Shown here: positions 1 through 8,891 of the stretch, piece after piece | Numbering within the stretch: the first letter of the stretch is position 1 | Layout of the letters: every line of letters begins with the position of its first letter | Notes under the pieces: model-generated | Told to the model about the DNA's origin: nothing | The model's input: only the letters and a program-made list of their open reading frames with translations | Databases searched by the model: none | Position numbers and translations under genes: made by a program | Assembly (NCBI RefSeq): GCF_900107395.1 | Contig: NZ_FNPW01000020.1 | Span: 40,481 to 104,480 of the forward strand | Reading direction: 5' to 3' | Origin: Pseudomonas sp. NFIX28 | Lineage (GTDB): Bacteria; Pseudomonadota; Gammaproteobacteria; Pseudomonadales; Pseudomonadaceae | Length of the DNA: 64,000 bases

Positions 1-222
1 GCGCAATTGCTCGATCAGGCGGATGCCGTCGGCCTGTTGGCTGTGGGGCATCATCAGGTCGGTGATGACCAGGTCGCAGGGCTGTTCGGCCAATAGCTGG
101 AAAAGCCCCTCGACGTCCTGGGCTTCGCCAACGATCTGCAACGTACTGTCGCTGCTGAGAGACGCTCGTATGCCGATAAGTGTCAGCAGATGATCATCGA
201 CGACTATTACTTTCCTTTGCAT
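1..222 (-). CDS. Response regulator receiver domain (partial, 3' end outside window)
   Basis: Translating the minus strand from the ATG at 220-222 gives a receiver domain that runs off the left edge. Visible are the acidic pair (VDDHLL, residues about 8-13), the phospho-acceptor region (VITDLMMPH, Asp around residue 50) and a following QQADGIRLIEQL segment. This is the start of a phosphorelay response regulator, with layout like the NarL/FixJ class (receiver followed by a LuxR-type helix-turn-helix), but the output domain is not in the window, so that is inference. An AGGAA Shine-Dalgarno lies about 11 bases upstream of the ATG. The partner kinase and target genes cannot be seen. Confidence 0.8.
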   Translation of the reverse strand, partial: MQRKVIVVDDHLLTLIGIRASLSSDSTLQIVGEAQDVEGLFQLLAEQPCDLVITDLMMPHSQQADGIRLIEQLR

Positions 223-462
223 CTGGGGCGGGTTCCTGTCCGTGCATAGCGTGAGCGAGTGCATAGAGTTAAGCAGAACGCGTGCAAGTATCTGCCGGCG
301 TCAGCGGTGCGCAGGTTACTCCTGTCGCGTGACGCGATGAAGTATCCGCAACTGGCGGGCAAGACAGGCGTTGGCCAGGCATGCAGATGTCCGGGAAAGT
401 GTTGGCAGGTAGGTGAAGCGAGAGGGCGCGGCAGCCAGCAGGGGAGGAGTCCCGTCGGCGAG

Positions 463-489
463 CCCGTGGCTCGAGTTTCGAGCCACGGG
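463..489 (-). terminator. Hairpin downstream of ychF
   Basis: An 11-bp perfect inverted repeat (463-473 with 479-489, loop AGTTT) lies 15 bases past the ychF stop. There is no clear T run on either strand, so it may be a weak terminator or an mRNA 3'-end stabiliser. The rest of 223-503 shows no convincing gene; the ORFs there lack ribosome sites and family features. Confidence 0.5.
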
Positions 490-503
490 GCATTTCGGTC
501 AGG

Positions 504-1604
504 TCAGACGTTGAAGCGGAAGTGCATCACGTCGCCGTCCTTGACGATGTAGTCCTTGCCTTCCAGGCGCCATTTGCCGGCTTCCTTGGCACCGGCTTCA
601 CCCTTGAACTGGATGAAGTCGTTGTAGGCGATCACTTCGGCGCGGATGAAGCCTTTCTCGAAGTCGGTGTGGATCACCGCGGCGGCCTGCGGAGCGGTAG
701 CGCCGACGCGGACGGTCCAGGCGCGCACTTCCTTTACACCCGCGGTGAAATAGGTCTGCAGGTGCAGCATTTCGTAGCCGGCGCGGATCACGCGGTTCAG
801 GCCAGGTTCTTCGAGGCCCAGAGCTTCGAGGAACATGTCTTTCTCTTCGCCGTCTTCAAGTTCGGCGATTTCCGCTTCGATCTTGTTGCAGACCGGCACC
901 ACCACGGCGCCTTCTTCTTCGGCGATGGCCTTGACCACGTCAAGGTGCGGGTTGTTTTCGAAACCGTCTTCAGCAACGTTGGCGATGTACATGACCGGCT
1001 TGGTGGTCAGCAGGTGGAAGCCTTTGATCACTGCTTTTTCGTCGGTGCTCATGTTCTTCATCAGGCTGCGCGCTGGCTTGCCTTCGGTGAAGTGCGCGAT
1101 CAGTTGCTCGAGCAGGGCTTTCTGCGCCACGGCGTCCTTGTCACCGCCCTTGGCGTTGCGCGCGACTTTCTGCAGTTGCTTTTCGCAGCTGTCCAGGTCG
1201 GCGAAGATCAGTTCCAGGTCGATGATCTCGATGTCGCGTTTCGGGTCGACGCTGTTGGACACGTGGATCACGTTGTCGTCTTCGAAGCAGCGGACCACGT
1301 GGGCGATGGCATCGGTTTCGCGGATGTTGGCCAGGAACTTGTTACCCAGGCCTTCACCTTTCGAGGCGCCCGCCACCAGGCCGGCGATGTCGACGAACTC
1401 CATGGTGGTCGGCAACACGCGCTCGGGCACCACGATGGCTGCCAGGGCGTCCAGACGCGGATCCGGCATCGGCACGATGCCGCTGTTCGGCTCGATGGTG
1501 CAGAAGGGGAAGTTCTCGGCCGCGATACCGGATTTGGTCAGGGCGTTGAACAGGGTGGACTTGCCGACGTTAGGCAGGCCGACGATGCCGCAGTTGAATC
1601 CCAT
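504..1604 (-). CDS. ychF: Redox-regulated ATPase YchF (OLA1/Obg-like)
   Basis: A 366-residue YchF-family P-loop NTPase, full length for the family. The G1 loop GLPNVGKS is at residues 9-16, switch/G3 DIAGL is near residue 73, and the relaxed G4 NVAE near residue 200 replaces NKxD. The degenerate G4 is the known reason this family prefers ATP over GTP. A C-terminal TGS domain follows. YchF proteins bind ribosomes and influence the oxidative stress response. The gene lies 22 bp downstream of pth on the same strand, an arrangement widely conserved in gammaproteobacteria, and is probably co-transcribed with it. Confidence 0.97.
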   Translation of the reverse strand: MGFNCGIVGLPNVGKSTLFNALTKSGIAAENFPFCTIEPNSGIVPMPDPRLDALAAIVVPERVLPTTMEFVDIAGLVAGASKGEGLGNKFLANIRETDAIAHVVRCFEDDNVIHVSNSVDPKRDIEIIDLELIFADLDSCEKQLQKVARNAKGGDKDAVAQKALLEQLIAHFTEGKPARSLMKNMSTDEKAVIKGFHLLTTKPVMYIANVAEDGFENNPHLDVVKAIAEEEGAVVVPVCNKIEAEIAELEDGEEKDMFLEALGLEEPGLNRVIRAGYEMLHLQTYFTAGVKEVRAWTVRVGATAPQAAAVIHTDFEKGFIRAEVIAYNDFIQFKGEAGAKEAGKWRLEGKDYIVKDGDVMHFRFNV

Positions 1605-1626
1605 GGTGTTTCCCCTCGGATAAGAG

Positions 1627-2211
1627 TCAGGCCTTCTGGCTGTGCAGGTTTTTCATCGCACGGTTCCATTCACCGGCGAAGATATCCGGCAGCACGCCGA
1701 GGGCAAAATCGATGCTGGCATCGAGCTTTTCCTGTTCGGCGCGTGGCGCGCGACCCAGGACGAAGTTCGAGACCATGCTGGCGACGCCTGGGTGGCCGAT
1801 GCCAAGCCGCAAGCGGTGAAAGGTATTTTGGTTGCCCAGTTGCGCGATGATGTCGCGCAACCCGTTGTGCCCGCCATGCCCGCCGCCCTGTTTGAGCTTG
1901 GCGACGCCGGGTGGCAGGTCGAGTTCGTCATGCGCCACCAGGATTTCTTCGGGCTTGATGCGGAAGAAACCGGCCAATGCCGCCACGGCCTGGCCGCTGC
2001 GGTTCATGTAGGTGGTGGGTATCAGCAGACGAATGTCCTGACCCTGGTGCGAGAAGCGCCCGGTCAGGCCGAAATATTTGCGATCGGCCACAAGGCTGAC
2101 GCCTTGTTTCTCGGCGATGCGCTCAACAAAAAGGGCCCCTGCGTTATGCCGGGTCTGTTCGTATTCGGCGCCTGGATTACCCAGGCCAACGATCAGTTTG
2201 ATGGCAGTCAC
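1627..2211 (-). CDS. pth: Peptidyl-tRNA hydrolase
   Basis: A 194-residue bacterial Pth1, normal in length. It releases peptides from peptidyl-tRNAs that drop off ribosomes, recycling tRNA in the cytoplasm. Family residues are all visible: the GLGNPG loop with Asn12, the catalytic His22 in TRHNAG, TYMNRSG, the AHDELDLPPG loop containing the Asp that supports the histidine, and the GGHGGHNGLRDI substrate-binding segment. It sits between rplY and ychF, so this small block is dedicated to translation. A 168-bp gap separates it from rplY, so it may have its own promoter. Confidence 0.97.
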   Translation of the reverse strand: MTAIKLIVGLGNPGAEYEQTRHNAGALFVERIAEKQGVSLVADRKYFGLTGRFSHQGQDIRLLIPTTYMNRSGQAVAALAGFFRIKPEEILVAHDELDLPPGVAKLKQGGGHGGHNGLRDIIAQLGNQNTFHRLRLGIGHPGVASMVSNFVLGRAPRAEQEKLDASIDFALGVLPDIFAGEWNRAMKNLHSQKA

Positions 2212-2379
2212 GATAGGGGCCCTTCCTTGGAGTTGTGGATAACATCGCCGCGACTGGAGTGTGCGGCGAAAGTGGACGACAAGTGCTCATTTACCATTAT
2301 GTAAACTCCGCGTTCCCGCCCGCTTTCTCGCTACGTACCAGTCCGCGATGTTTCCGGTAACTCCGGCAAGCAGAGTGAA

Positions 2380-2979
2380 TTACTCTGCAGCGCCTTCTGC
2401 AGCTTCTGGAGCAACACGTGGAGCGTGAACGTTGGCAACAGCCAGGTCGTTACCGTGAGCCAGAGCAACGAACTCAACGCCTTTAGGGGCCTTGATGTTC
2501 GACAGGTGAACGATGGTGCCGATTTCAGCGTCGCCCAGGTCGACTTCGATGAACTCAGGCAGGTCTTTCGGCAGGCAGGACACTTCGATTTCGGAGATAA
2601 CGTGCGAAATCTCGCCGCCTTTCTTGACCGGAGCAGCTTCGTTGACGAAGTGCACTGGAACGATAGCGGTCAGTTTCTGACCAGCAACAACGCGTACGAA
2701 GTCAGCGTGCATCACGTGGCCTTTGGCCGGGTGACGTTGCAGCGCCTTGATCACGACGTTTTGCTTGGTGCCGCCAACGTTCAGTTCGATAACGTGGCTG
2801 AAAGCAGCTTCGTTTTCGAGCAGTTTGGCAACTTCTTTGGCCAGCATGCTGATGGATTCAGGGGCTTTGTCGCCACCGTAAACTACAGCTGGAACCAGGC
2901 TTGCGAGACGACGCAGGCGGCGGCTCGCACCTTTCCCCAGGTCGGAACGCAGTTCAGCATTCAGAGTAAAATCGTTCAT
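2380..2979 (-). CDS. rplY: 50S ribosomal protein L25, long CTC form
   Basis: A 199-residue L25/CTC protein: an N-terminal 5S-rRNA-binding L25 domain (about residues 1-92) followed by the C-terminal TL5-type beta domain found in the longer form of this family. I place the start at the ATG at 2977-2979 (MNDFTLNAEL) because a GGAGAT Shine-Dalgarno lies just upstream. An upstream in-frame ATG would add eight hydrophobic, non-homologous residues and has no ribosome site. It follows prs on the same strand, separated by a strong terminator, so transcription from prs should mostly stop before it. The C-terminus is Ala/Glu rich, as in other Pseudomonas L25 proteins. Confidence 0.95.
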   Translation of the reverse strand: MNDFTLNAELRSDLGKGASRRLRRLASLVPAVVYGGDKAPESISMLAKEVAKLLENEAAFSHVIELNVGGTKQNVVIKALQRHPAKGHVMHADFVRVVAGQKLTAIVPVHFVNEAAPVKKGGEISHVISEIEVSCLPKDLPEFIEVDLGDAEIGTIVHLSNIKAPKGVEFVALAHGNDLAVANVHAPRVAPEAAEGAAE

Positions 2980-3044
2980 GTTGTATCTCCAAAATAACCA
3001 CACTCGCCCCAGCGTTTGCGACCAGCGCTAAAGGCGATATGGGC

Positions 3045-3082
3045 AAAAAAGCCCCGCCCCAACAGGAATGCTGGGGCGGGGC
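3045..3082 (-). terminator. Rho-independent terminator of prs
   Basis: An 11-bp GC-rich inverted repeat (3051-3061 with 3072-3082) is followed on the minus strand by six T residues (3050-3045). It lies 37 bases beyond the prs stop and before rplY, so it separates the two transcripts. Confidence 0.9.
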
Positions 3083-3119
3083 GCTTTTCGTCATCGAGAT
3101 GTAAGGCTAGGGCAGGGCC

Positions 3120-4061
3120 TTAGCGGAACATCGCGCTGATCGATTCTTCGTTGCTGATGCGGCGAACCGCTTCGGCAACAACCGGTGCGATATCCAGTTG
3201 ACGGATACGCGCACAGGCCTGTGCTGCAGCGGACAGCGGGATGGTGTTAGTCACCACCAGCTCGTCCAGCACGGAATTTTCAATGTTCTCGATTGCTCGA
3301 CCCGACAGCACAGGGTGTGTGCAGTAGGCAAAGACCTTGGCAGCGCCATGCTCTTTCAGGGCCTTGGCCGCGTGGCACAGGGTGCCGGCGGTATCGACCA
3401 TGTCGTCAACCAGGATACAGGTACGGCCTTCAACGTCACCGATGATATGCATCACTTCAGAGTGATTGGCTTTCTCGCGGCGCTTGTCGATGATCCCGAG
3501 ATCCACGCCCAGGGATTTGGCAACGGCACGTGCACGCACGACGCCACCAATGTCCGGGGAGACAATCATCAGGTTCTCGAAACGTTGATCTTCGATGTCA
3601 TCCACCAGGACCGGGGAGCCGTAGATGTTATCTACCGGAATATCGAAGAAGCCCTGAATCTGGTCAGCATGCAAATCAACCGTGAGAACACGGTCGATGC
3701 CGACTACGGTAAGCATGTCAGCGACGACTTTCGCGCTGATAGCCACACGTGCGGAACGCGGACGGCGATCCTGACGGGCATAACCAAAGTAAGGAATTAC
3801 AGCAGTGATTCGAGTCGCTGAGGAACGGCGGAAGGCATCAGCCATCACGACGAGTTCCATCAGGTTATCGTTGGTCGGAGCGCAGGTCGGCTGAATAATG
3901 AAGACGTCTTTACCGCGGACATTTTCATTGATCTCAGCGGTAATTTCGCCGTCGGAAAATTTTCCAACAGAGATGTCACCGAGAGGGATATGCAGCTGAC
4001 GTACGACACGCCGAGCCAGATCGGGGTTAGCGTTCCCCGTAAAGACCATCATCTTGGACAC
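3120..4061 (-). CDS. prs: Ribose-phosphate pyrophosphokinase
   Basis: A 313-residue PRPP synthase, which transfers pyrophosphate from ATP to ribose-5-phosphate to supply purine, pyrimidine, histidine, tryptophan and NAD synthesis. The flexible-loop region YARQDRRPRSA, the metal and ribose-phosphate-binding VDLHADQIQGFF, and the PRPP signature CILVDDMVDTAGT are all intact. The start is placed at the GTG at 4059-4061 (translated MSKMMVFTGNANPDL), which gives the family N-terminus and length; the in-frame extension upstream has no homology. It is followed by its own terminator and preceded by tRNA-Gln and ispE on the same strand. Confidence 0.96.
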   Translation of the reverse strand: MSKMMVFTGNANPDLARRVVRQLHIPLGDISVGKFSDGEITAEINENVRGKDVFIIQPTCAPTNDNLMELVVMADAFRRSSATRITAVIPYFGYARQDRRPRSARVAISAKVVADMLTVVGIDRVLTVDLHADQIQGFFDIPVDNIYGSPVLVDDIEDQRFENLMIVSPDIGGVVRARAVAKSLGVDLGIIDKRREKANHSEVMHIIGDVEGRTCILVDDMVDTAGTLCHAAKALKEHGAAKVFAYCTHPVLSGRAIENIENSVLDELVVTNTIPLSAAAQACARIRQLDIAPVVAEAVRRISNEESISAMFR

Positions 4062-4109
4062 GCGCAGTACCTGAAGGCTGAGGGTATACCTGGATGAGTA
4101 TAAGGAAAA

Positions 4110-4184
4110 TGGCAGGGGCGGCTGGATTCGAACCAACGCATGGCAGGATCAAAACCTGCTGCCTTACCGCTTGGCGACGCCCCT
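4110..4184 (-). tRNA. tRNA-Gln (anticodon TTG)
   Basis: A 75-nt cloverleaf on the minus strand. The acceptor stem AGGGGCG pairs with CGCCCCT, with discriminator G and an encoded CCA at 4112-4110. The T arm is GGTTCGAATCC-like. The anticodon stem GCAGG/CCTGC closes a seven-base loop TTTTGAT, which places anticodon TTG at 4152-4150 (reads CAA, glutamine). Its position between ispE and prs is the normal Pseudomonas location. Confidence 0.98.
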
Positions 4185-4221
4185 GTATCTGTTGCATCAA
4201 GTGCCTGGCACTTGGTTCCTT

Positions 4222-5073
4222 TTAGAGCAGACTTTGCAGCTTGCGATGCAACATCGAAATGTTGCTTCCTTTTGCTACAAACCCTGTAAGGGTCTCTGTA
4301 AGAAGGGCCGAGACTTTATCAGCTTCAGCTTTGCTTGGGAAGCCCCCAAACACACAACTTCCAGTTCCGGTCAGTTTTGCTTCGGTAAATTTACCTAACA
4401 AATTCAATGCGTTACGTACATCTGGATAACGCCTTGCAACCACCGGCAAGCAGTCATTTCTGCTGTTTCCCTTGGGAACGGGGCGCACTTTAATGGGCGG
4501 AGTGTCACGTGTCAACAGCGGATCTGAAAAAATTTCTGCTGTACTTACAGAGACTTGCGGCACCAGCACGAGATACCACGGCTCCTCGGGATCAACCGGG
4601 GTAAGTTTTTCCCCCACGCCCTCGGCGAAAGCCGCGTGCCCGCGCACGAAAACCGGTACGTCGGCGCCCAGCGAAAGGCCCAGGGTGGCCAGGCGATCTT
4701 CGTCCCAGCCCAATTGCCAGAGATGATTCAGGCCCAACAGGGTGGTCGCCGCGTTGGAGCTGCCGCCGCCAATGCCGCCACCCATGGGCAGGACTTTTTC
4801 GATCCAGATATCGATGCCCAGCGGGCAAGCGGATTGTTCCTGGAGTTTTTTCGCCGCTCGCACGATCAGGTTGCTGTCGTGGGGAACGCCGGCGAATTCC
4901 GTATGCAGGCGAATGACGCCGTCGTCGCGAACGGCGAAGGTGATCTCATCGCCGTAATCGAGAAATTGAAAGATCGTCTGCAATTCGTGATAGCCGTCTG
5001 CACGGCGACCGAGAATGTGCAGCATCAAATTGAGTTTCGCAGGAGAGGGCAGGGTCAGTTGTGGCGCGCTCAT
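4222..5073 (-). CDS. ispE: 4-(cytidine 5'-diphospho)-2-C-methyl-D-erythritol kinase
   Basis: A 283-residue GHMP-family kinase that phosphorylates CDP-methylerythritol in the MEP route to isoprenoid precursors. The substrate-binding PSPAKLNLMLHI segment is at the N-terminus. The glycine-rich ATP loop PMGGGIGGGSSNAA is near residue 95, and the GTGSCVFG motif is near the C-terminus. The start MSAPQLTL at 5071-5073 is preferred: it begins two bases after the lolB stop and has the family N-terminus, whereas the next upstream ATG would overlap lolB by 28 bases. Two-base spacing suggests translational coupling with lolB, the usual Pseudomonas arrangement. Confidence 0.96.
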   Translation of the reverse strand: MSAPQLTLPSPAKLNLMLHILGRRADGYHELQTIFQFLDYGDEITFAVRDDGVIRLHTEFAGVPHDSNLIVRAAKKLQEQSACPLGIDIWIEKVLPMGGGIGGGSSNAATTLLGLNHLWQLGWDEDRLATLGLSLGADVPVFVRGHAAFAEGVGEKLTPVDPEEPWYLVLVPQVSVSTAEIFSDPLLTRDTPPIKVRPVPKGNSRNDCLPVVARRYPDVRNALNLLGKFTEAKLTGTGSCVFGGFPSKAEADKVSALLTETLTGFVAKGSNISMLHRKLQSLL

Positions 5074-5075
5074 GC

Positions 5076-5693
5076 TCACTGCCCCAGCTTGCGTGGTTGC
5101 CATTCCTTGATCACCAGCGTGACGTCAAGGTCGCGGCCATGCAGCTTGATCCGCTCGGGCAGCCAGTAACCGCTCTGTTGTGCATAACTCAGGTATTCGA
5201 CCTGCCAGTTGTCCTGTTCGAGATTGGACAGGCGGCTGTCGCCGTCCAGGGTCAGGCGACTCTTGCTGTCGGGGGCGGGCAGCCCGCGCACCCACCAGGC
5301 CAGATGCGAGACCGGCAGGTTCCAGCCCAGCTGTTCTTCGAGCAGGGCTTCCGGAGTCGGGGCTTCGTAACGTCCCTGGTTGGCGACTTCCAGCGCGACC
5401 TTGCCGGGACGTCCGGTCAGGCGGGCGGCGCCGCGACCCAGCGGGCCGGACAGGCGGATATCGTAGTAATCCTGGCGCTGCAGCCAGAACAGCGTGCCGC
5501 TGCCCGAATCCTTGGGCGCGCGAATGCCGATCTTGCCGTTGATCTGCCAGCCGTCGAGGCCGGCCAACTGCTGTTTGTGTTCGCGCCATAGCGCGGGGCT
5601 GCCGTGACCCTCGACAGATTCGCGGCTAGTGAGAGCCGAACAGCCGGCGAGCAGAGCGATAAAGCTGAAAACGATAAGGTGGCGCAAAAACAT
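5076..5693 (-). CDS. lolB: Outer membrane lipoprotein localisation factor LolB
   Basis: A 205-residue lipoprotein. The signal peptide ends in the lipobox LAGC (Cys18), so the mature protein should be lipid-anchored in the outer membrane. LolB accepts lipoproteins from the periplasmic carrier LolA and inserts them into the outer membrane. The length and the WQINGKIGIR and GPLGRGAARL segments match the family. It lies four bases downstream of the TPR lipoprotein gene and two bases upstream of ispE, so the three probably form one transcript. Confidence 0.95.
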   Translation of the reverse strand: MFLRHLIVFSFIALLAGCSALTSRESVEGHGSPALWREHKQQLAGLDGWQINGKIGIRAPKDSGSGTLFWLQRQDYYDIRLSGPLGRGAARLTGRPGKVALEVANQGRYEAPTPEALLEEQLGWNLPVSHLAWWVRGLPAPDSKSRLTLDGDSRLSNLEQDNWQVEYLSYAQQSGYWLPERIKLHGRDLDVTLVIKEWQPRKLGQ

Positions 5694-5697
5694 AGTC

Positions 5698-7422
5698 TTA
5701 GAGAGTCTCTGATCCGGTCAGGCGTTTGATGGTGCTGCGCAGGATTGGGCTGTCGGGCTGGTCCTTGAGGAACTTGCTCCAGATCTGCCTGGCTTCACGT
5801 TGCTTGCCGTTGGCCCAGAGCACTTCGCCCAGGTGCGCGGCGACTTCCTGGTCGGGGAAGCGTTCCAGTGCCTGGCGCAGCAGGCGTTCGGCTTCCGCCA
5901 GGTTACCCAGGCGATAATTCACCCAGCCGAGGCTATCGAGTACCGCCGGATCGTCCGGGGTCAGCTGATGGGCCTGTTCGATCAGGGCCTTGGCTTCGGC
6001 GTAGCGCGTGGTGCGGTCCGACAGGGTGTAGCCGAGGGCGTTCAGCGCCATGGCGTTGTCCGGCTCGCGCTTGATGATCAGGCGCAGGTCCTTTTCCATC
6101 TGGGCCAGGTCGTTGCGCTTCTCGGCCTGCATAGCGCGGGTATAGAGCAGGTTCACGTCGTCCGGATATTGCTGCAGCGCCTGCTGGAGAATTTTCCAGG
6201 CCTTGTCCCCCTGTTTGTTGGCGGACAGGGTTTCGGCTTCGATCAGGTATAGCTGGATGGCGTAGTCCGGTTGGGTATCGCGGGCGGCAGCCAGGCGTTT
6301 TTCGGCTTCGGCGGTGCGGCCGTTGTTCATCAGGATGTCGGCCTGGCGCAATTGCGCCGGCAGATAGTCGTTGCCCGGTCCGACCTGGCCGTATTCGGCC
6401 AGCGCGCCCTGTGGATCGTTAAGCTCTTCGGCGATGCGCCCCAGGTTCAGGTGGGCCGAATCGACGTGGCTTTCCCGGGCGATCAGGTCTTCCAGGTAGC
6501 CCTTGGCCTCTTCCCAGTCCTTGGCTTCCAGGCAGACCAGCGCCAGGGAGTAACGCAGCTCGTCGTCTTCCGGATATTGCTGGACCAGGCTGGAGAACTG
6601 GGCCTTGGCATCGTCCATGCGATCCTGCTCGACCAGCATGCGTGCGTAAGTCAGGCGCAGGCGCTTGTCGTCCGGGTATTTGCGAATGCTTTTTTCCAGC
6701 AGCGGCAGGGCTTCGTCGGCGCGGCTGAGGCTTTGCAGCAGGCGGGCACGCAGGAGGATCGGCGCGATTTCGCCTTCTTCCGGTGGGTTCTGCTCCAGCA
6801 GCTTCAGGGCTTCGCGGTTGTCGCCGTCCTGTTGCAGCAGCAGTGCCTTGCCGAATATCAGCTGGCCGTTGTTCGGGTGTTTTTGCAGCAGGCGGTCGAA
6901 GCTTTTCATCAGACCGTTGCGGGTGTCCTGGTCGGTATCGGCGGCCGACAAGGCGAGGAAGTCGAAATGGGTATCGCCCTTGCCCTGCAGGACTTTCTCC
7001 ATATAGACCATGGATTCGTCGTAACGCCCGGTGCGGGCCAGCTGGATGGCGGCGGCGCGCTGGGCTTCCAGGTCATCCGGAGCGTTTTTTGCCCAGATCA
7101 GCGCAGTGTCCAGCGCGGCCTGGTCGGCGCCCAGGTATTCGGCGATGCGGAACGCTCGTTCGGAAATGCCCGGGTCCTGGGTATTGATGGCCTGGGTGAC
7201 ATAGTTGTCCAGGGCAATGTCGAAACGATTGCGTTGGCCAGCCAGCTCCGCGCTCAGCAGGCTGAAGACCGTGTCTTCGCTGAACGAAGAGTAAACCTTG
7301 GGCTTTTCAGGAGCCGGGGTGCTGTCTTCGACCGGCGGTGTACCGTCCGGTGAAACGGGTGCCAAAGCCTGGCAGCCGCTGAGGAAGACAAAAGCAAGGA
7401 GCAACGCGGAAGATCTATTCAT
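5698..7422 (-). CDS. Tetratricopeptide-repeat lipoprotein
   Basis: A 574-residue protein with a signal peptide and lipobox LSGC (Cys17), followed by tandem TPR units over most of its length (for example near residues 60-130, 200-330 and 400-560). It is predicted to be anchored to the outer membrane and to act as a protein-protein scaffold; homologues occupy this position next to lolB throughout Pseudomonas. The start MNRSSALLL (7420-7422) puts the signal peptide at the N-terminus; the longer in-frame start would bury it. The specific partner is not known from sequence. It diverges from hemA across a 182-bp promoter region. Confidence 0.9.
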   Translation of the reverse strand: MNRSSALLLAFVFLSGCQALAPVSPDGTPPVEDSTPAPEKPKVYSSFSEDTVFSLLSAELAGQRNRFDIALDNYVTQAINTQDPGISERAFRIAEYLGADQAALDTALIWAKNAPDDLEAQRAAAIQLARTGRYDESMVYMEKVLQGKGDTHFDFLALSAADTDQDTRNGLMKSFDRLLQKHPNNGQLIFGKALLLQQDGDNREALKLLEQNPPEEGEIAPILLRARLLQSLSRADEALPLLEKSIRKYPDDKRLRLTYARMLVEQDRMDDAKAQFSSLVQQYPEDDELRYSLALVCLEAKDWEEAKGYLEDLIARESHVDSAHLNLGRIAEELNDPQGALAEYGQVGPGNDYLPAQLRQADILMNNGRTAEAEKRLAAARDTQPDYAIQLYLIEAETLSANKQGDKAWKILQQALQQYPDDVNLLYTRAMQAEKRNDLAQMEKDLRLIIKREPDNAMALNALGYTLSDRTTRYAEAKALIEQAHQLTPDDPAVLDSLGWVNYRLGNLAEAERLLRQALERFPDQEVAAHLGEVLWANGKQREARQIWSKFLKDQPDSPILRSTIKRLTGSETL

Positions 7423-7604
7423 ATAGGAAGAAGGACGACTAACCTGCGGTCGGATCATCATGACACAAGCCTTCGGCCAAACATAACCGAGACTCAGCGG
7501 ATGCCTTACAGAGGCAGTCTATTGGGACAATAGTCGGCAGTGGTTGTTCTGAATCTTTCGAAGTAGGACAATTGTCGGCTTCTCGACATCATCAGCGACC
7601 TTGA

Positions 7605-8891
7605 ATGGCCTTCCTCGCACTCGGTATTAACCACAAGACTGCTTCAGTAGACGTCCGCGAGCGCGTGGCCTTTACCCCTGAGCAGTTGGTTGAGGCCTTG
7701 CAGCAGCTCTGCCGCCTCACCGACAGCCGCGAAGCTGCGATCCTCTCCACCTGCAATCGCAGTGAACTCTATATAGAACAGGATCACCTTTCGGCGGATA
7801 TCGTGCTGCGCTGGCTGGCCGAGTACCACCATCTGAGCCTTGAGGACCTGCGCGCCAGTGCCTATGTGCACGAAGACGATGCGGCCGTTCGTCACATGAT
7901 GCGTGTCGCTTCGGGGCTGGATTCGCTGGTGCTGGGCGAGCCGCAGATCCTCGGGCAGATGAAATCCGCCTACGCCGTGGCGCGTGAGGCCGGAACCATA
8001 GGCCCGCTGCTGGGGCGGCTGTTCCAGGCCACTTTCAGCGCTGCCAAGCAAGTACGCACCGACACCGCCATCGGTGAGAACCCGGTTTCCGTGGCTTTTG
8101 CCGCGGTGAGCCTGGCGAAACAGATTTTCAGCGATCTGCAGCGCAGCCAGGCGCTGCTGATCGGCGCCGGCGAAACCATTACCCTGGTCGCCCGCCACCT
8201 GCATGACCTGGGGGTCAAGCGCATCGTGGTCGCCAACCGCACGCTGGAGCGCGCCAGCACCCTGGCCGAACAGTTTGGAGCCCATGCCGTGCTGCTTTCG
8301 GATATTCCTCAGGAGTTGGTGCACAGCGATATCGTCATCAGTTCCACCGCCAGCCAGTTGCCGATCCTCGGCAAGGGTGCGGTGGAAAGCGCGCTGAAGC
8401 TGCGCAAGCACAAGCCGATTTTCATGGTGGATATTGCCGTTCCGCGGGATATCGAGCCAGAAGTCGGCGAATTGGACGACGTTTACCTCTATACCGTCGA
8501 CGATCTCCACGAAGTGGTCGCCGAAAACCTCAAGAGCCGTCAAGGCGCGGCGCAGGCGGCGGAAGAGCTGGTGAACATCGGCGCCGAAGATTTCATGGTG
8601 CGCCTGCGCGAGCTGGCTGCGGTGGATGTGCTCAAGGCGTATCGTCAGCAGAGCGAACGCCTGCGCGATGAAGAACTGCAAAAGGCCCTGCGCATGCTGA
8701 GCAACGGCAGCAGCGCCGAAGACGTCCTGATGCAACTGGCTCGCGGCCTGACAAACAAATTGCTGCATGCGCCCAGCGTCCAGTTGAAAAAACTGACCGC
8801 TGAAGGCCGCCTGGATGCGCTGGCCATGGCCCAGGAACTCTTTGCCCTCGGTGAGGGCGCTTCGGACTCTTCGGATAAAAAACCGCAATGA
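7605..8891 (+). CDS. hemA: Glutamyl-tRNA reductase
   Basis: A 428-residue HemA, which reduces glutamyl-tRNA-Glu to glutamate-1-semialdehyde, the first committed step of tetrapyrrole synthesis by the C5 pathway. The catalytic Cys in ILSTCNRSELY (about residue 50), the substrate segment LVLGEPQILGQMK, an NADPH Rossmann loop LIGAGET and the C-terminal dimerisation helix are all present. It heads a plus-strand run (hemA-prfA-prmC-moeB-murI) with overlapping ends. The prfA ATG overlaps the hemA stop by four bases, implying translational coupling, as is conserved in gammaproteobacteria. Confidence 0.97.
   Translation: MAFLALGINHKTASVDVRERVAFTPEQLVEALQQLCRLTDSREAAILSTCNRSELYIEQDHLSADIVLRWLAEYHHLSLEDLRASAYVHEDDAAVRHMMRVASGLDSLVLGEPQILGQMKSAYAVAREAGTIGPLLGRLFQATFSAAKQVRTDTAIGENPVSVAFAAVSLAKQIFSDLQRSQALLIGAGETITLVARHLHDLGVKRIVVANRTLERASTLAEQFGAHAVLLSDIPQELVHSDIVISSTASQLPILGKGAVESALKLRKHKPIFMVDIAVPRDIEPEVGELDDVYLYTVDDLHEVVAENLKSRQGAAQAAEELVNIGAEDFMVRLRELAAVDVLKAYRQQSERLRDEELQKALRMLSNGSSAEDVLMQLARGLTNKLLHAPSVQLKKLTAEGRLDALAMAQELFALGEGASDSSDKKPQ

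Noticed and set aside
259..552. 97-codon plus-strand ORF near the left edge
   Set aside because: No ribosome site, overlaps the hairpin and the end of ychF, no family resemblance.
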